A DNA stretch of 64,000 bases from Phytophthora hibernalis (Eukaryota > Oomycota > Peronosporomycetes > Peronosporales > Peronosporaceae). The DNA lies in assembly GCA_012656075.1 (NCBI GenBank), contig JAAKBF010000171.1, positions 310,001 through 374,000 of the forward strand, in the 5' to 3' direction. The position numbers and the translations under genes were made by a program. Each line of letters opens with the position of its first letter. Within the stretch, counting starts at the first letter, position 1. Under the pieces are notes generated by a model that saw nothing but the letters and a program-made list of their open reading frames with translations, had not been told where the DNA came from and did no database searches. Below are positions 44,215-55,385 of the stretch, one piece after another.

Positions 44215-44369
44215 CAGTTCTACCTCTCGTTATGCGCACCTCGATAATCCAATACCCCGTCAAATCAGTTTAGAAATTATCGCAACTTTATTCCAAATCG
44301 CTGCATCTATATTTAATCCCTCTAAAATCACTTTGCTGAACCCACTGCGCATAACGAGGGGTAGCACTG
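44215..44369. mobile_element. 155-bp MITE, copy 1
   Basis: Bounded by TA dinucleotides (44213-44214, 44370-44371). The ends are CAGTTCTACCTCTCGTTATG and, inverted, CATAACGAGGGGTAGCACTG, forming imperfect terminal inverted repeats of about 24 bp. The CAGTG-type tip and TA target fit the Tc1/mariner/pogo superfamily. No coding frame. The same sequence occurs inverted at 44883-45037. Confidence 0.85.
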
Positions 44370-44371
44370 TA

Positions 44372-44880
44372 GTTGATCAAGTTATTACATGTAATAAATG
44401 GAAAATGCCCCTACCATATTGTATCCTCCTATTTAACTAAACCCGACCCGTCGGTGTCTGGGTCTCGTAATAAAAGAAACGATGCTGATTGGCCGGTGGT
44501 TTATTCCCCGACGAGGCTTTTATTCCCATCCCCTTGGGGGTGGGAATTAAATGAGGATTATATTCCGAGATAGATATAAAGGCCGAGAGGCAGTTGCCAG
44601 ACGTCAAATCATGCAAAATCATGATGTACGACGAAAATATGCGACGTTACACCCCTTCAACAACCAACCTCCATCCTTTACTAGACAACACTTTATTCAA
44701 GTCACTTTACAAAAACGACGAAGGGATTTGCTAGTTCAACCAATCACATTTTATTTAGCATGATTCTGACTAGTCTATGCTGCGTAGTTGCTTATCCGTA
44801 GAAATACTGATCAATCAAGATACGTCGTTGTAGGTCATAAACGATTCATTTCTTTACACCGTGCGCTTTTCCCGGCACAT
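44372..44880. other. Spacer between the paired MITEs
   Basis: No gene recognised. It lies between inverted MITE copies and could be carried with them as a composite, but no coding evidence supports that. Confidence 0.35.
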
Positions 44881-44882
44881 TA

Positions 44883-45037
44883 CAGTGCTACCCCTCGTTA
44901 TGCGCAGTGGGTTCAGCAAAGTGATTTTAGAGGGATTAGATATAGATGCAGTGATTTGGTTTAAAGTTGCGATAATTTCTAAACTGATTTGACGGGGTAT
45001 TGGATTATCGTGGTGCGCATAACGAGGGGTAGCACTG
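44883..45037. mobile_element. 155-bp MITE, copy 2 (inverted relative to copy 1)
   Basis: Identical in length to copy 1 and in opposite orientation, with TA at 44881-44882 and 45038-45039. Its inverted repeats (CAGTGCTACCCCTCGTTATG and complement) are better matched than those of copy 1. The two copies bracket about 510 bp. Confidence 0.87.
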
Positions 45038-45154
45038 TATCGAGTAAAAGGGAAAGTCAATTTGACCTATCCCTATGAATCTTTTAAAAATGCAAGTAAC
45101 CAGATTGCTTCGTTAGCTCCTATTTAACCAGACCCAGTGACGCAAACCAGCCCC

Positions 45155-45469
45155 TAAACGGTCAATTAGGGGCCGCCAAATAGACACTAAACCCTTCTGG
45201 TTGTTGCTCTTGACCCACTGGACAGGATATTTTGTCGTCCTTGACCAATCAAAGCCAAGTACAGCAGACTTGCTTGAAAAACAGCGTCGGTTCAAGGCCG
45301 AGTATTTTCACTAAGATTTTTAGCCTGTATCCTATATGGTACCTTATAAGTGAAGAATTTTCGACTAATCAAAATGCTTAAAAAACAAATTCAGAGGATA
45401 CTATTGGCTTACTTAGAGCGGCCCTATTAATAACTACAATGTAGCACACGGCCCCTAATTGGCCGTTTA
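45155..45469. repeat. 21-bp inverted repeats about 300 bp apart
   Basis: TAAACGGTCAATTAGGGGCC at 45155 and its complement CGGCCCCTAATTGGCCGTTT at 45449-45468 match with one difference. The interior is AT-rich without a gene. This could be another MITE or part of one; no clear target duplication was seen. Confidence 0.5.
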
Positions 45470-45749
45470 CCTTAACCCTATTTCTAACTATTTAAAGGCC
45501 CGTATTATTGTTTTAAAACGTTTGTTAAAAAACTGAAAAAACTGTAGGTTTCAGTCTTACGGATTTTTTTAATACGGATCCCAAACCGGATTTCCCCAAA
45601 ATGCAAGCCCCTCGAACGCGTAGAATGAATCCTACATGTACATGTCCGTGGACGTGTAGTTGGTCCATTATAAATATCAGTTTGCACAAGTCACAGAAAA
45701 ATAGAGGCGATGTGTTCCTGGTCAATCTAAAACAACTACGAGTTTGTAT

Positions 45750-47350
45750 GGTCAGAAGACTCACGCCCCCACCAGTTCACCTTCAACTATGGCACCACGT
45801 ATAATGTCTTTGCGAGTCGACTTGGCAATCTCTGGACGCTTCGTACGTAAACGCTTCCTTGCCTTCTTCGTGGGCAACTCGTCGTGGAGTGTTATAGACC
45901 CTCTCTTTAGCTTTCCTCAGACATGAAAGGTTCGCAGCTTCTTGGGCAAGTTTCACGGCTTTCTTGAAAGCTTCCTTGCAAGCTTCACTTTGTATTTAGC
46001 CTGTTTTATCTGTAGCATTTCCACGTAGCTCAGCATCTTCGCACCAGACACCTTCTCGTCTAAAAACACCTTTCGGATGTTTGTGGAGTGTGGGAGCAAG
46101 CAGCATTATCAGGGATATGTTGACAACGTTTAGAGTATCCAAATCCAATTTTCGACGCTTGAGAGCAGGTTGGGTACGTCTATCAACTGCTGGTTCGTCG
46201 AAATGCGGTAACCTCATTGTATGATAGCGTTTTGTCACCATGTTCAATGATGGTTTGTTGCCGACGATGTTGCTCAACATGATCTCCAAAGAAAGTGGGA
46301 ATATCCCGGCCACGAGTAATGTCCTTTGTCGAGAAATCTTTCTCAAACGGGAACTTGCTAATCTCAGCTATGGCGTCCTTAACTGGTAGAGCCCCGTTGC
46401 GAGTCAGCTGAAATTTATTGTACTTCAAGCTGGTTTGGTCTCCCAGTATACCTAGCAGGAAATTGGATGTGTGGGCTGACAGGACAGATATGTGGACGTC
46501 GTTATCCTTACCGTATTTCACCGTTGCCAATTAGATGAAAGCCAAATGGCCGTCGAGTATCAGGATCTGAGGCCGAGCAGTAGGTAGCCGTTCAACGGAC
46601 TGTGTGAACCATTGTAGAAAGATACCCCTGTTGATATTGGACGACTCGGATACTTGGCACTTATCACTGGCCGGGCAATCGCTAGCAGAGGGGGCTGAAT
46701 GAATCTTTCACCTGCACTGAAGCATTCCATGATTCCGTATTTGCGGTCGGACGAACGCTGCACATTTGCAGACATCCCCTTTGGGCATATCAGTCGTTCA
46801 CTGTATTTTCCTTGCGCAGCGACTCCTATTTCGGCACAATTCCATGTCTGCGCCGGCTTATCCTCGAGTTCACGCTCTGATATTGCCTTCTCATGATTAA
46901 TGAAGTAGTATCGCACATAGCATTCTTTGAACATTCTACACGCTTCATATCCAAGATACGACTTTTTCTGTGGGAGATCTCATTCGAGTGGGCCTTCATC
47001 CATCGTTTGGTCCACTTCATGTTGGGAAAGTCGCCCAGAACCTCCTTGATGCCCGTGGCGAGTGCAGCTTTGCGGTCGAGATCTCAAAACAACAACGTGC
47101 TGATCAGAGTACATGGGCAGCGCGATAATATATCGCCTCCAGTAGTTCACCATCCGCGTCACAGCTGAAGTAGAGGAGCTGTGGCCCGCGCCGACAATCG
47201 ATAGGTACATACCCGCGCACTCTGCTCCCTCTTTACCTCGTACTTCTTGGCCGCCTTCCGGATAGGCATTCCTCCTTCAACAGCCCGTATTGCAGCCAAG
47301 TATAAATCTGCCGGAGAAGTGGCAGAATCAGGTGCTTGCGAAGACGCCAT
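45750..47350 (-). pseudogene. pogo-like (DDE_1) transposase
   Basis: N-terminal psq-type helix-turn-helix: DLYLAAIRAVEGGMPIRKAA, then KKYEVKR (about 47310-47230). Then WTKRWMKAHSNEISHRKSRI, WNCAEIGVAAQGKYSE with a degraded first acidic motif, CPKGMSANVQRSSDRKYGIM and ECFSAGERFIQPPL. The later core LSAHTSNFLLGILGDQTSLK and LPVKDAIAEISKFPFEKDFS corresponds to the HTSN and target region of pogo/Tigger transposases. A Lys/Glu-rich tail follows to about 45750. Several frame changes and stops occur (46920, 46540, 46200). It lies next to TA-flanked MITEs, whose CAGTG tips would suit a pogo-type transposase, but no matching terminal repeat of this element was found. Confidence 0.75.
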
Positions 47351-47564
47351 CGTGATGCTGGTAGACGGAAGGTTGCCATTTGGAGGCCAACAAGTTTTCA
47401 GGAATGATCTCGTTCCGGGCCTGAAGGGGCTTAAATGAAACGGAAGAGTCTACGCTTTCTATTCCTACCGCGGTATTTACTCTTGACGCGCCCGTTCGAA
47501 AGAAATCGTCAATAAGACGCAGCACCCCAATCAGCAATTTGACCTACATTTGTACAGTTAGAGT

Positions 47565-47880
47565 TTAGCGGCATTTTATCGTGGCCGGGTTAATGTTTGA
47601 CCACCAAACATCAGTCATCCAGCCAATTACCTTCTTGCGGCCTGGCAGCGTCAGCTTGAAGACCCGCCCGCCCCTGCATACAGTTGCTCTTGTAGAGCTA
47701 ATTATCATCGAGCCCCTCGGTACACGCGACAATGTCATCAGCCAAATGGGCTGAGAAGTCGTCCCACAAGATAAGGAAAGGTTTGGACACATGTGCGCGG
47801 TCATCCAACTGGTTGCGGAGGAACACCAAGAGGATAATCGCAGTCCATCATCCAGTACGGTTCTCGTAGATCTGTACGAT
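47565..47880 (-). pseudogene. DDE transposase fragment
   Basis: A minus-strand frame with frame changes reads PFLILWDDFSAHLADDIV and GLQADAARPQEGNWLDD. These resemble the WDDFSGH and PADAAW boxes of another DDE_1 transposase subgroup. It is too short and damaged to place more closely. Confidence 0.5.
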
Positions 47881-48179
47881 GAACATGTCTTGCAGCACGT
47901 TGGTTTCCTTCCTCAAACACTCACAGGCGCGTTTTTTTGCGCGAAAAATAGTTTGTAGTCAAGGGCTTGCCACTTTAGGAACGATAGGTCTGAAAGCTTG
48001 CTGTATATTATGCACACTGCCCCAACTCCAAATGCGTTATGTGGCGTATGTCTGTATAGCTCTTGTTTTTACCGCAACATACTTAGAGATGTATCACACA
48101 GCTTTCAGGTGTATTAGCTGGCATGATATTGTACGTTTCAGGCATTTTGCACCCACTATTCGTCGAGGAAATCGTTCGT
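47881..48179. other. No gene recognised
   Basis: Only short frames between the DDE fragment and the companion gene of element B. Confidence 0.3.
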
Positions 48180-49176
48180 TTATTTTCAGGAGTCGCTGTG
48201 AATAGAAAATGCATCTCGTCCTCGAAGGGGGCAATTCGTCTTCCGTCCAACCGCCGGCATTACCGAGATGTAGGCCGTGCTGCACTCGCTGCCCGAGGAG
48301 TGTGACGCAAGGGTCGTTATCAAGATAGGCGAACCGCAGTCGGATTGCAGGACTATCCATAGCTCGCACGAAGTCATGTTCAAGGTAGCGGAAGGATACG
48401 CAGTGTTACGAGAGCGACTTAAGCGGCTGTTAACCAGTGACGCTGCGGTAAATTGGGATGACGGCACCGGTATCTACGTGAAAGCTACCGTCAATGCTGG
48501 TCAAACAAAATACAAGCGCGTGCCCGACGGCGATCAAGCATTTAATTTAATCAGTTCTTTCAGCAATATGGGCAAACCCAAAGCGTCAAGATTACTGGCT
48601 CTGCTTGTTTTTGTATGCAACTAGAATCAAAAAGTCAAATCCAATACACCTAGCTACGGCAGCACAATTGGCCCGTTCAACTCGCGTCATCTCGGAGCAT
48701 CTGCAAAACGAGAGCAGCTCTCCGGTAGGACCGGCATCACTCGACTACAGGGCTACGGTCAAAGTCCAGCAGCCCGATACAGCCCCAGTGGTATGACCTG
48801 ATAATGAAACATTCAGGCAGCTTAACTTCATCGACGCCCAAGCTCACCGACACCAACAGGAAGTGACTACAGCCGCTGAAGAAGTAGCACGCGAGACTCG
48901 GCGTATACGTGTGCGACTTAATGAGCTTTCCGTGCCCATCGACTTGGCCATTCAGAAGGTATGGGGGCTCAGGAGCTACCTGGATACGATCTTCGCCCTC
49001 CGTACAGAGATCGTGTGATTGCAGCAACCAACGAACCGCATGATATGACCGACGTTGACCATGCAGAAGAAAAAATGAAGACGAAGAAGGATAAGAAGAT
49101 GAAGTTGAAGTTACCGGTCGTCAAAGAAAAAGAAAAGGAGGAGACCATGTTCATTCAGAGGCTACTGTTTAACTAG
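48180..49176 (+). pseudogene. Companion protein homologue of Tc1-like element B
   Basis: Blocks homologous to the 42475-43860 protein occur in order. RVVIKIGEP and GYAVLRERLKRLL lead to DDGTGIYVKATVNAGQTKY and ISSFSNMGKPKASR, then TFRQLNFIDAQAHRHQQEV, RRIRVRLNELSVPIDLAIQ and LPGYDLRPPYRD. The Lys/Glu-rich tail ends in VVKEKEKEETMFIQRLLFN. Gaps and frame changes occur near 48280, 48620, 48800 and 48960; the first three may include introns. The gene converges on the transposase at 50340-49211 with about 35 bp between them, mirroring element A. Function is unknown. The shared blocks and shared arrangement are what support it as a real family. Confidence 0.6.
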
Positions 49177-49210
49177 TTAATTTCTGCTCTTTCGACAAAT
49201 ACATGCTCTA

Positions 49211-50340
49211 CTAAGCCCGATGAATATGCGCACTTGCGATACAAATTTTACCAACAGAATCATTAACCCGAGTGCATTCACGGAGGGCCACTTCCATCAC
49301 CGCCTCTAGGTTGACCCTGAACGCAATATTGGCGTGATTCACTAGCCATCTCTTTAGTAAAGAAAACGAAACCTCAATCGGGTTTAATTGCGGGCCGTAG
49401 GGAGGGATAATGAAAAGCAAGGCACCTGTTGAGTGCACGAGTCTTCCAGCTCACGATACATAGGTATCTTAGCATTGTCGAGACTAACAATGCTTCTAGG
49501 AAGTGGTCACGGTTTTAATAGTGGTGCAATCTTTTCTCGAAAGGCCTTGTGAAATTAATTGCGCGAAAACGTCCCTCGAGTCATCTCCCAAGTAAAAATC
49601 CGGTTGTATCCATAGCTGCGAGGACCGACACCCGTTCTCCTCTAGGAAAGGGAAGGTCAACTACAGCAGCCAATCCCCGTGACGACCATGCATACCGCCG
49701 CATGCAGTCACGACCGGCCTTGGCAGTCTCGTCGAGAAAGACGAGCTGCTCTGGGCCCGAATAATACGGCAGTAGCTTGTTGTAGTAGACAGCGATATCT
49801 GCGGGGGTGCCTCTCTAGCTCGCTTGCTGAAAAGCTTGCGAGTGAGATGCAGGTCAAAACGGAGGGCGCGGCAAATCGTAGCCTCAGACGTGTTTCAAAG
49901 TGTCGGAAAGTGAGCTTTAAGAGAGCTACGCAGATCGTCGATGTAGAAACATGGATGCAATTCAACATACTCGGCGACATATTGACATACTTCACTCGAT
50001 CATCGAGAGGATTTCTGCTTCTTGCCTTTACCTTCAACTGTTCCTCGACTCAGAAATCATCCATACCACCGCTGCACCGATCTTTTATACGATCCCAGAA
50101 CGTTTGCCACTATCGCCACCTCGACATAGTAAGGTACGGTCAGCTTTTTTCCTCTTATGTTTCGACATCGTGTGGTCACGATAAAGCGTTCTGTCTCTTT
50201 TCGTGTCTTTTGACATTTCTGCCGAGATCTCTCTTGACTGACTACATGCATTAATAGCAGACTTTCGTGCAGATACATCGATATGCTACGAAAATAGCAC
50301 TGACAAAAAGCCTTGATTAGTGGCACTTCATGACCAGCTA
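49211..50340 (-). pseudogene. Tc1-like (DD34E) transposase, element B
   Basis: Minus-strand frames give an N-terminal helix-turn-helix remnant (VANVLGSYKRSVQRWYG), then RALRFDLHLTRKLFSKRARE and YYSGPEQLVFLDETAKAGRD with the first Asp. RYAWSSRGLAAVVDLPFPRG, ERVSVLAAMDTTGF and LDNAKIPMYRELED (second Asp; the usual His is Pro) come next. It ends with IIPPYGPQLNPIEVSFSLLK (Glu), then RWLVNHANIAFR. The protein is clearly related to element A. At least three frame changes and a stop after TGFLLGR show it is inactive. Confidence 0.8.
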
Positions 50341-51640
50341 GATGTTGGCTAGTGCTAACAATTGCCCAGATCTATTTGGGGTCGCAAAGACCGCGGTAGC
50401 GCGCTCTTCTTGCATCGATGTATGAAACTACGTCGCTGTAGAAACTTTTCCTGGGATAGCAGTACTTTAAAGTGCTTCAGAGCGCTGCAAGGGATTAATT
50501 CAATATTTGTCTTATCTTTTGTATGCAAAAGTGTCCTTCACGTCCTTTTCACGTCATTCCTATCCCTACTTATTTATTTAAGTTATTTGTTTTAGATTTT
50601 TGGGTTTTACACGAAACATACATATTAGTTTTACATTTCTGCAAGGATTATTTTTAATTAAAATGTGCACAATGTAGTTTAACCTGAGGCACGCCTGGAA
50701 TTCGTGGATAGGCGCCCCTGCGGGGAACCAACCCATGAATCAGGCGGGCCGCATCAAGAAATTGAGCAAAATCTGCTATCCCAGCCTCCGCATCAGCCTT
50801 AGTTGAATACAAAAAGCGCCAAACTGGTTTCATCACTGATAAATATCGATGATATAGTACTTTAATATTTGCTGAGGCTCTTTATCAACGCTGATAAAAG
50901 TCGATTTTGAAAATCGAAAGGAAATATCATATCATCGCTTTGAGTAAAAATCCAATGATACTCAAGCCTGAATGCGGCACAGATAGGATTTTACAGGTCA
51001 CTTCTGACACCGCGTTTATTTTATGGAAGTGGATAAAGTCACACTATGAGCGCCGGTAATCTAAAAATACTTTACCAGTGCGACAGTTAAATTTCCGACA
51101 TATGACCCGCGCGTAATTTTAGAGAAACACCCCCTCTCCCCCTTTTCCTCCGTCCCATATCCCTCTCCGCCTTTCATTTCGAGATCTCTGCCGCCGGGCA
51201 CAATCACGTCGAGAATGTCGTCGGCCGACTTGGAGCCTGAGCCCAGCGACGCGCCCGCACTAGTACACGCACCGGAGGTCCACGTTCCTGTCTCCACTGA
51301 CGAGCATGTATTCGCGCCGGTAATTGGGAAGCGCTTCTTTGCCACTTGACAGCGTTTCTCGAATATCTGGAGGTGTATCAAGACGAGACTCACCAAGTTT
51401 TCAAGAAGAGGACTTCGACGTCTGTCGAAGCGAGGAACAAGAACCTGGCGGAACGTGGCAAGATCACGCCTACGACTGAAATACCATCGACGTTCGAGAC
51501 ATACTACCGCAGGCTGATATGCACACACGGATGGTCGCGTGCAAGTCGCTCGGCCGGCAAGCACGATTCGTAGTTCAGCAAGTCGACCAAGTGCGACGCG
51601 CAGTTGTCTGTGACTGTCGTTTGGGCGGGCGATATGGGGT
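50341..51640. other. No gene recognised; flank of the tyrosine-recombinase element
   Basis: Short frames only. The minus-strand frame 51564-51061 is probably the degraded 3' region of the adjacent retroelement rather than a separate gene. Confidence 0.35.
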
Positions 51641-51651
51641 TTCGAGTGAGG

Positions 51652-52335
51652 TCACGAAGCAGATCGCCGCACACAATCACGCGCTGGGTCAGCTCGTGTA
51701 TGAGAATCACCCTTCGAATCGCAGAATTGAAGATCCCGAAGTCCTTCGCTGTCCGAGAAGAAGGTGTTACGCAGTTTTAGGCAGTAGAAGCGACGTGCTT
51801 GACCGATTTTGAGGTACTCGGACCTACGGAGCAGGAAGAAGAAGCCGATAAGGATACTGCCCCACAATAAGCGTTGCTGAGGCTGCAGCTGAATGTTGAG
51901 TCGGCTGTACAGGAGTCGTAGAAACGCCGTTGTTATTGGTTGAAGCTTGTGCACCGGAGGTGATAGGCGCTTGATCCCGCGCAATAGAAGCGTAAAATCC
52001 GGCGATGTAGTGAGGTCGATCCCGATGTGGCGCCGGTGATACCAGCGAACGCTAGCTAGTTTGAGCTTGATGGTACCGTAGGTGTTGCCCTGATTTGATC
52101 TGTTCCAGCCGTATTTCCAGCAATACGCAGCGAAGCAGCCTAACTTCTTGTTGGCTGATCGACCAGGTTCAGAGAGCCACGATGACCACCCGAGCCAGCC
52201 GCAGAATTCGCACCATTGACGCCAATTGGTGTCATTTTTTCCTGCGGTGGTGGTAGCCACAGCTTGTCCGCGGAGATCGTCTCCCAAAGATTCGAGAGAT
52301 CGTTGAAGGGCGGCCGAATAATGACCTGCGTCCAT
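51652..52335 (-). pseudogene. Tyrosine recombinase of the YR retroelement
   Basis: The 227-codon frame begins after the RNase H and contains WRQWCEFCGWLGWSSWL (core-binding region), NTYGTIKLKLASVRWYHRRH and FTLLLRGIKRLSPPVHK. It then has AFLRLLYSRL and LLWGSILIGFFFLLRRSEYL, where the first catalytic Arg is expected (LLRRSEYL). The C-terminal boxes HxxR and the nucleophilic Tyr cannot be placed. The frame ends at 51652 after SDSEGL, and later frames are scrambled. Such enzymes integrate circular cDNA by site-specific recombination. The copy is probably inactive. Confidence 0.68.
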
Positions 52336-52409
52336 GAATGAGATAAGTTAGTCCATACTCGGTGCAGAGGATGGTCTGTGGACCAGGCCCTGGATCCCGC
52401 GTCCGCCAT

Positions 52410-53250
52410 GGTATTCAACTCCCCAGGTATGTGTTCCGCCGAGCATGTAAAAACTCCGACAGGGAGATCAGTCGATTGTAAAGTCGAGCGACAGGTTGAC
52501 CACTTGAACGCTTGTTGAGCCACGCAACTGCACTCGTGTTGTCGATTTTCATTAGTACGTGAAGTCGATGACGACCAGAGCCTGTCCAAGCTGGACCCCA
52601 GTGCAATGCTGCTCACGTCGCGCTCATTAGCTCTCTTACATTGATTGAGTTCGACTCTTTCGTTGTTGCGAACGTCTGTCGCCCTTCTTCACTGAATTGT
52701 ACGCGGATGAACTGCTTGAGCTGCGTTTCTAGCGCACATAGGCCGGTATCCGATGTGTCCATCATGACTTCGCGCGACGACGGCTGCATACCCGCGAAGT
52801 ACTCGATCGGAATGCTGTTGAATTTGTGTTGGAAAGAAAGTACTGCTAGAAACCAGTTGAGATCATCTCGAACATCGTCAGGTAGTTTTAGTCGGACGTG
52901 AGCATGCCTGAACTTCGACGCAAAGGCTTGGACGTTTTGAAAGAAGGATCGCGCGGCAGGAAAGCATGTTGATACGTAACGCAAGCTGCCAAGCAGCTTG
53001 TTTATCGTGGACTGCGTGCACGTCGACTCCTCGAACACTTGCTGGATTCGAAGCCTTGCTTTCTCGATTTTGTCCGCTGGCACCGACACCGTTCCTGTCG
53101 TTGTGTCCCACAGCAGACCTAGTGCCTTGGTTGAAGTCACCCAGTCCGTAAATTTGTCTTCGTTGATGGCAGTAGGTCCCATAACCGTTGCCATAGCTCG
53201 TCGTAGAGCGAAATTTGCCTCAAGCACCGGGTTCCTGTGTCAATTTCGAC
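52410..53250 (-). pseudogene. YR retroelement RT C-terminus and RNase H
   Basis: The RT thumb/connection shows ALGLLWDTTTGTVSVPADKI, INKLLGSLRYVSTCFPAARS and DVRDDLNWFLAVL. RNase H-like blocks follow: MMDTSDTGLCALE (first Asp), NSINVRELMSAT (Glu), and MKIDNTSAVAWLNKRSSG (Asp). HIPGELNTMADAGSRAW (final Asp) lies in another frame near 52430. An in-frame TGA interrupts after LMSAT (about 52613), and a frame change occurs before HIPGELN. It would have made the element's cDNA. Confidence 0.75.
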
Positions 53251-53399
53251 ACACTTATGATCATCACACCAAATATTACCCATCAGCGGCTTGGGTCAGC
53301 GGGTGCAAAGGCGCTGCGGGGCGAAAAACAAGATGATCATGAAGTATTTGAGACAGCGAACGGGTGCGTCAGCGTTTAATGGTTAATTTGTTTCTTACG

Positions 53400-55385
53400 A
53401 GGCCACTAATGCTTTGTCTGAGATAGGGAAACAAGTTATCTTGCGAGATGTTCACAACCTCGTCGCCAAGCTAGAAGATGCGCGTCGCGGAGCAACTACA
53501 GTAGAATCGAGACTGGAGTTTTGCTTAATGGATTTTTGCTCACAGACACGCAACACTGCCACAATCCACGTCGACGACGACAAGTTGGCCCAAACGATCA
53601 CTTTCCAGACACAGCAAATGCGTCGATTATTCGAAGCCTTCCCGGAAGTGATGATGATTGACGCCACCCACAATACCAATGACGCGCGGTACAAGTTGTT
53701 CAGCTTTATGATCCACGACATCTTCGGCCATGTAAGTTTAAACGCTCTCTTCATCGTGTGTGTCTTTTTGTGGTGTTGTGTCTATTTGTGACTTTGGGGG
53801 TCTGTGTGCCTATTTGTGATACATTGTGTGGTTTGTGCCTCTTATATTTTAGGGACAGTACGTTCAGCACGCGCTTATGGAGAATGAGAGTTCGGAGTGT
53901 CTGACCGATGCTGTCACGTCGTTCAAGTCTTTCAATCCTACATGGCAAAAGGTCTGCGTCATCACTGTTGATAAAGACTTCGGCGAGATCTCGTTGCTAC
54001 AAGCCCAGTTTCCAGGAGCCCGAATTCTCCTCTGTGTGTTCCATGTGGTAAAGTATCTTCGAGGAGAGATGGCGAAACGCGAGTATGGGGTCTTCGATCG
54101 CGAAAAGGTGGAAGATGCTGTTCACATGATGCTGCAAGCTCAGATCGAGGCTGAGTATGATACAGCTCGCAAATACCTGTACTATATCGTCGAGGGAAGC
54201 AGATTGCGTTGGCGGAGGACATTCTTGAGCCTGCACACACGTTTTTGAAGTATTTTCACACGAATTGGCACCAGTGTAGAAGAATGTGGAGTAGATTTGG
54301 CCGTTCGGACGTGCCGCACTTGGGAAATACTACTAATAATCGGTATGTTTGCGAATGAAGCTGGGTCGTTGGGTTTCTCGAAGCTAATCAATTTGTTCAT
54401 TATTATTTCTTAGACTGGAAGCAGCGTGAGGTCATCTGAAGGATGTATTGAAGCCCACTATGATGCTAGATGAGTGTGTGGATACTCTAATGTTTTTGCA
54501 GACTATTGCTGAAGCCGAATACGCCAAGAAGATTACCGATGTTGGTCATATGCGCTACCGGGGAGCTAACAGCGAGCTCGAAAAGTTGGCGAAGGAAGTC
54601 AGCCAGCACGCGTATTAACTGGTCGAAAAACAGTATCGGGTGGCGAGTGACCGTAAAACGTACTACACGGTTCGCGAACTAAGCACGCACGTACAGGAGC
54701 TGACGTCATCGATTGATCGAACCAGCGTGTACCATCTCGATACAAAGGTACGTTCTGAACACTTACGATTGAAATGATATGTGAGCTAAATGGTTCCTTC
54801 TGAATACTATTTTCTTAGGTGTATCGATGTACATGTACGCTCATGAGGACAGGACTGCTTCCCTGTCGTCATGTGATTTACTGGCGCTTAATTTCCGACA
54901 AGAGTCCTATCCCACTGAAACATATCCATCCACGCTGGTCTCTAACGTGCCCGCTCAACATCCCTATTGAAGATGATCAGACCAATGACGAGTTAATATG
55001 CAGTTCGTTTCGGGTGAAGGACTCTACGCTGCATGCAGCGCGTCATAAAGTTCTTAACGGAACTAACAAGTTTCGGTCTGCGCATGATGTATGTTGTCGT
55101 ATTGCGGATACGATGAGTCGCAACGGCACTCCTGTTTACTTGAAAATGCTGGAAGCACTGAAGCATTTCGAGGATGTGGTGAAAGACGGAGAGACACCAG
55201 TTATTACTCGAACTTCTACACTGTCGCAGATTTCATCGTCGTGCCTGGATATCGATACCCTAATGAGTGCCAGCGATGGCGACTGTCCCCCCACAATCGT
55301 ACGCGGCGCGAGTGGTAGCGAGCGGGACAAGGATGATCGTGAGAGTATGGCTTTTTCAACACCAAAAGTAACTCTGTGGAGGTGA
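53400..55385 (+). pseudogene. MULE transposase with SWIM zinc finger (element 2)
   Basis: An N-terminal helical region leads into the DDE core: FEAFPEVMMIDATHNTNDAR (first Asp), an intron at 53732-53852, VITVDKDFGEISLLQAQF (second Asp) and ARILLCVFHVVKYLRGEMA (the C/H-FH box). Further introns at 54343-54413 and 54748-54818 lead to the SWIM finger RCTCTLMRTGLLPCRHVIYW (CxC...CxH). A tail with LNGTNKFRSAHDVCCRIADT follows. The architecture resembles FAR1/ZSWIM-type MULEs. A frame change occurs near 54240, a stop after SQHAY (about 54618), and a frame change at about 55370 is needed to enter the tandem repeats. The enzyme would mobilise the element. A Ulp1-like domain follows downstream. Confidence 0.8.

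Larger units (their letters stand above)
51650..53250 (-). mobile_element. Tyrosine-recombinase (DIRS/Ngaro-type) retrotransposon remnant
   Basis: The order RT end, RNase H, tyrosine recombinase on the minus strand is that of YR retroelements (DIRS/Ngaro/PAT). LTR retrotransposons use a DDE integrase instead. No methyltransferase domain and no terminal repeats were identified. The RT palm itself is missing, so the copy is truncated at its 5' side near 53250. Confidence 0.72.
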
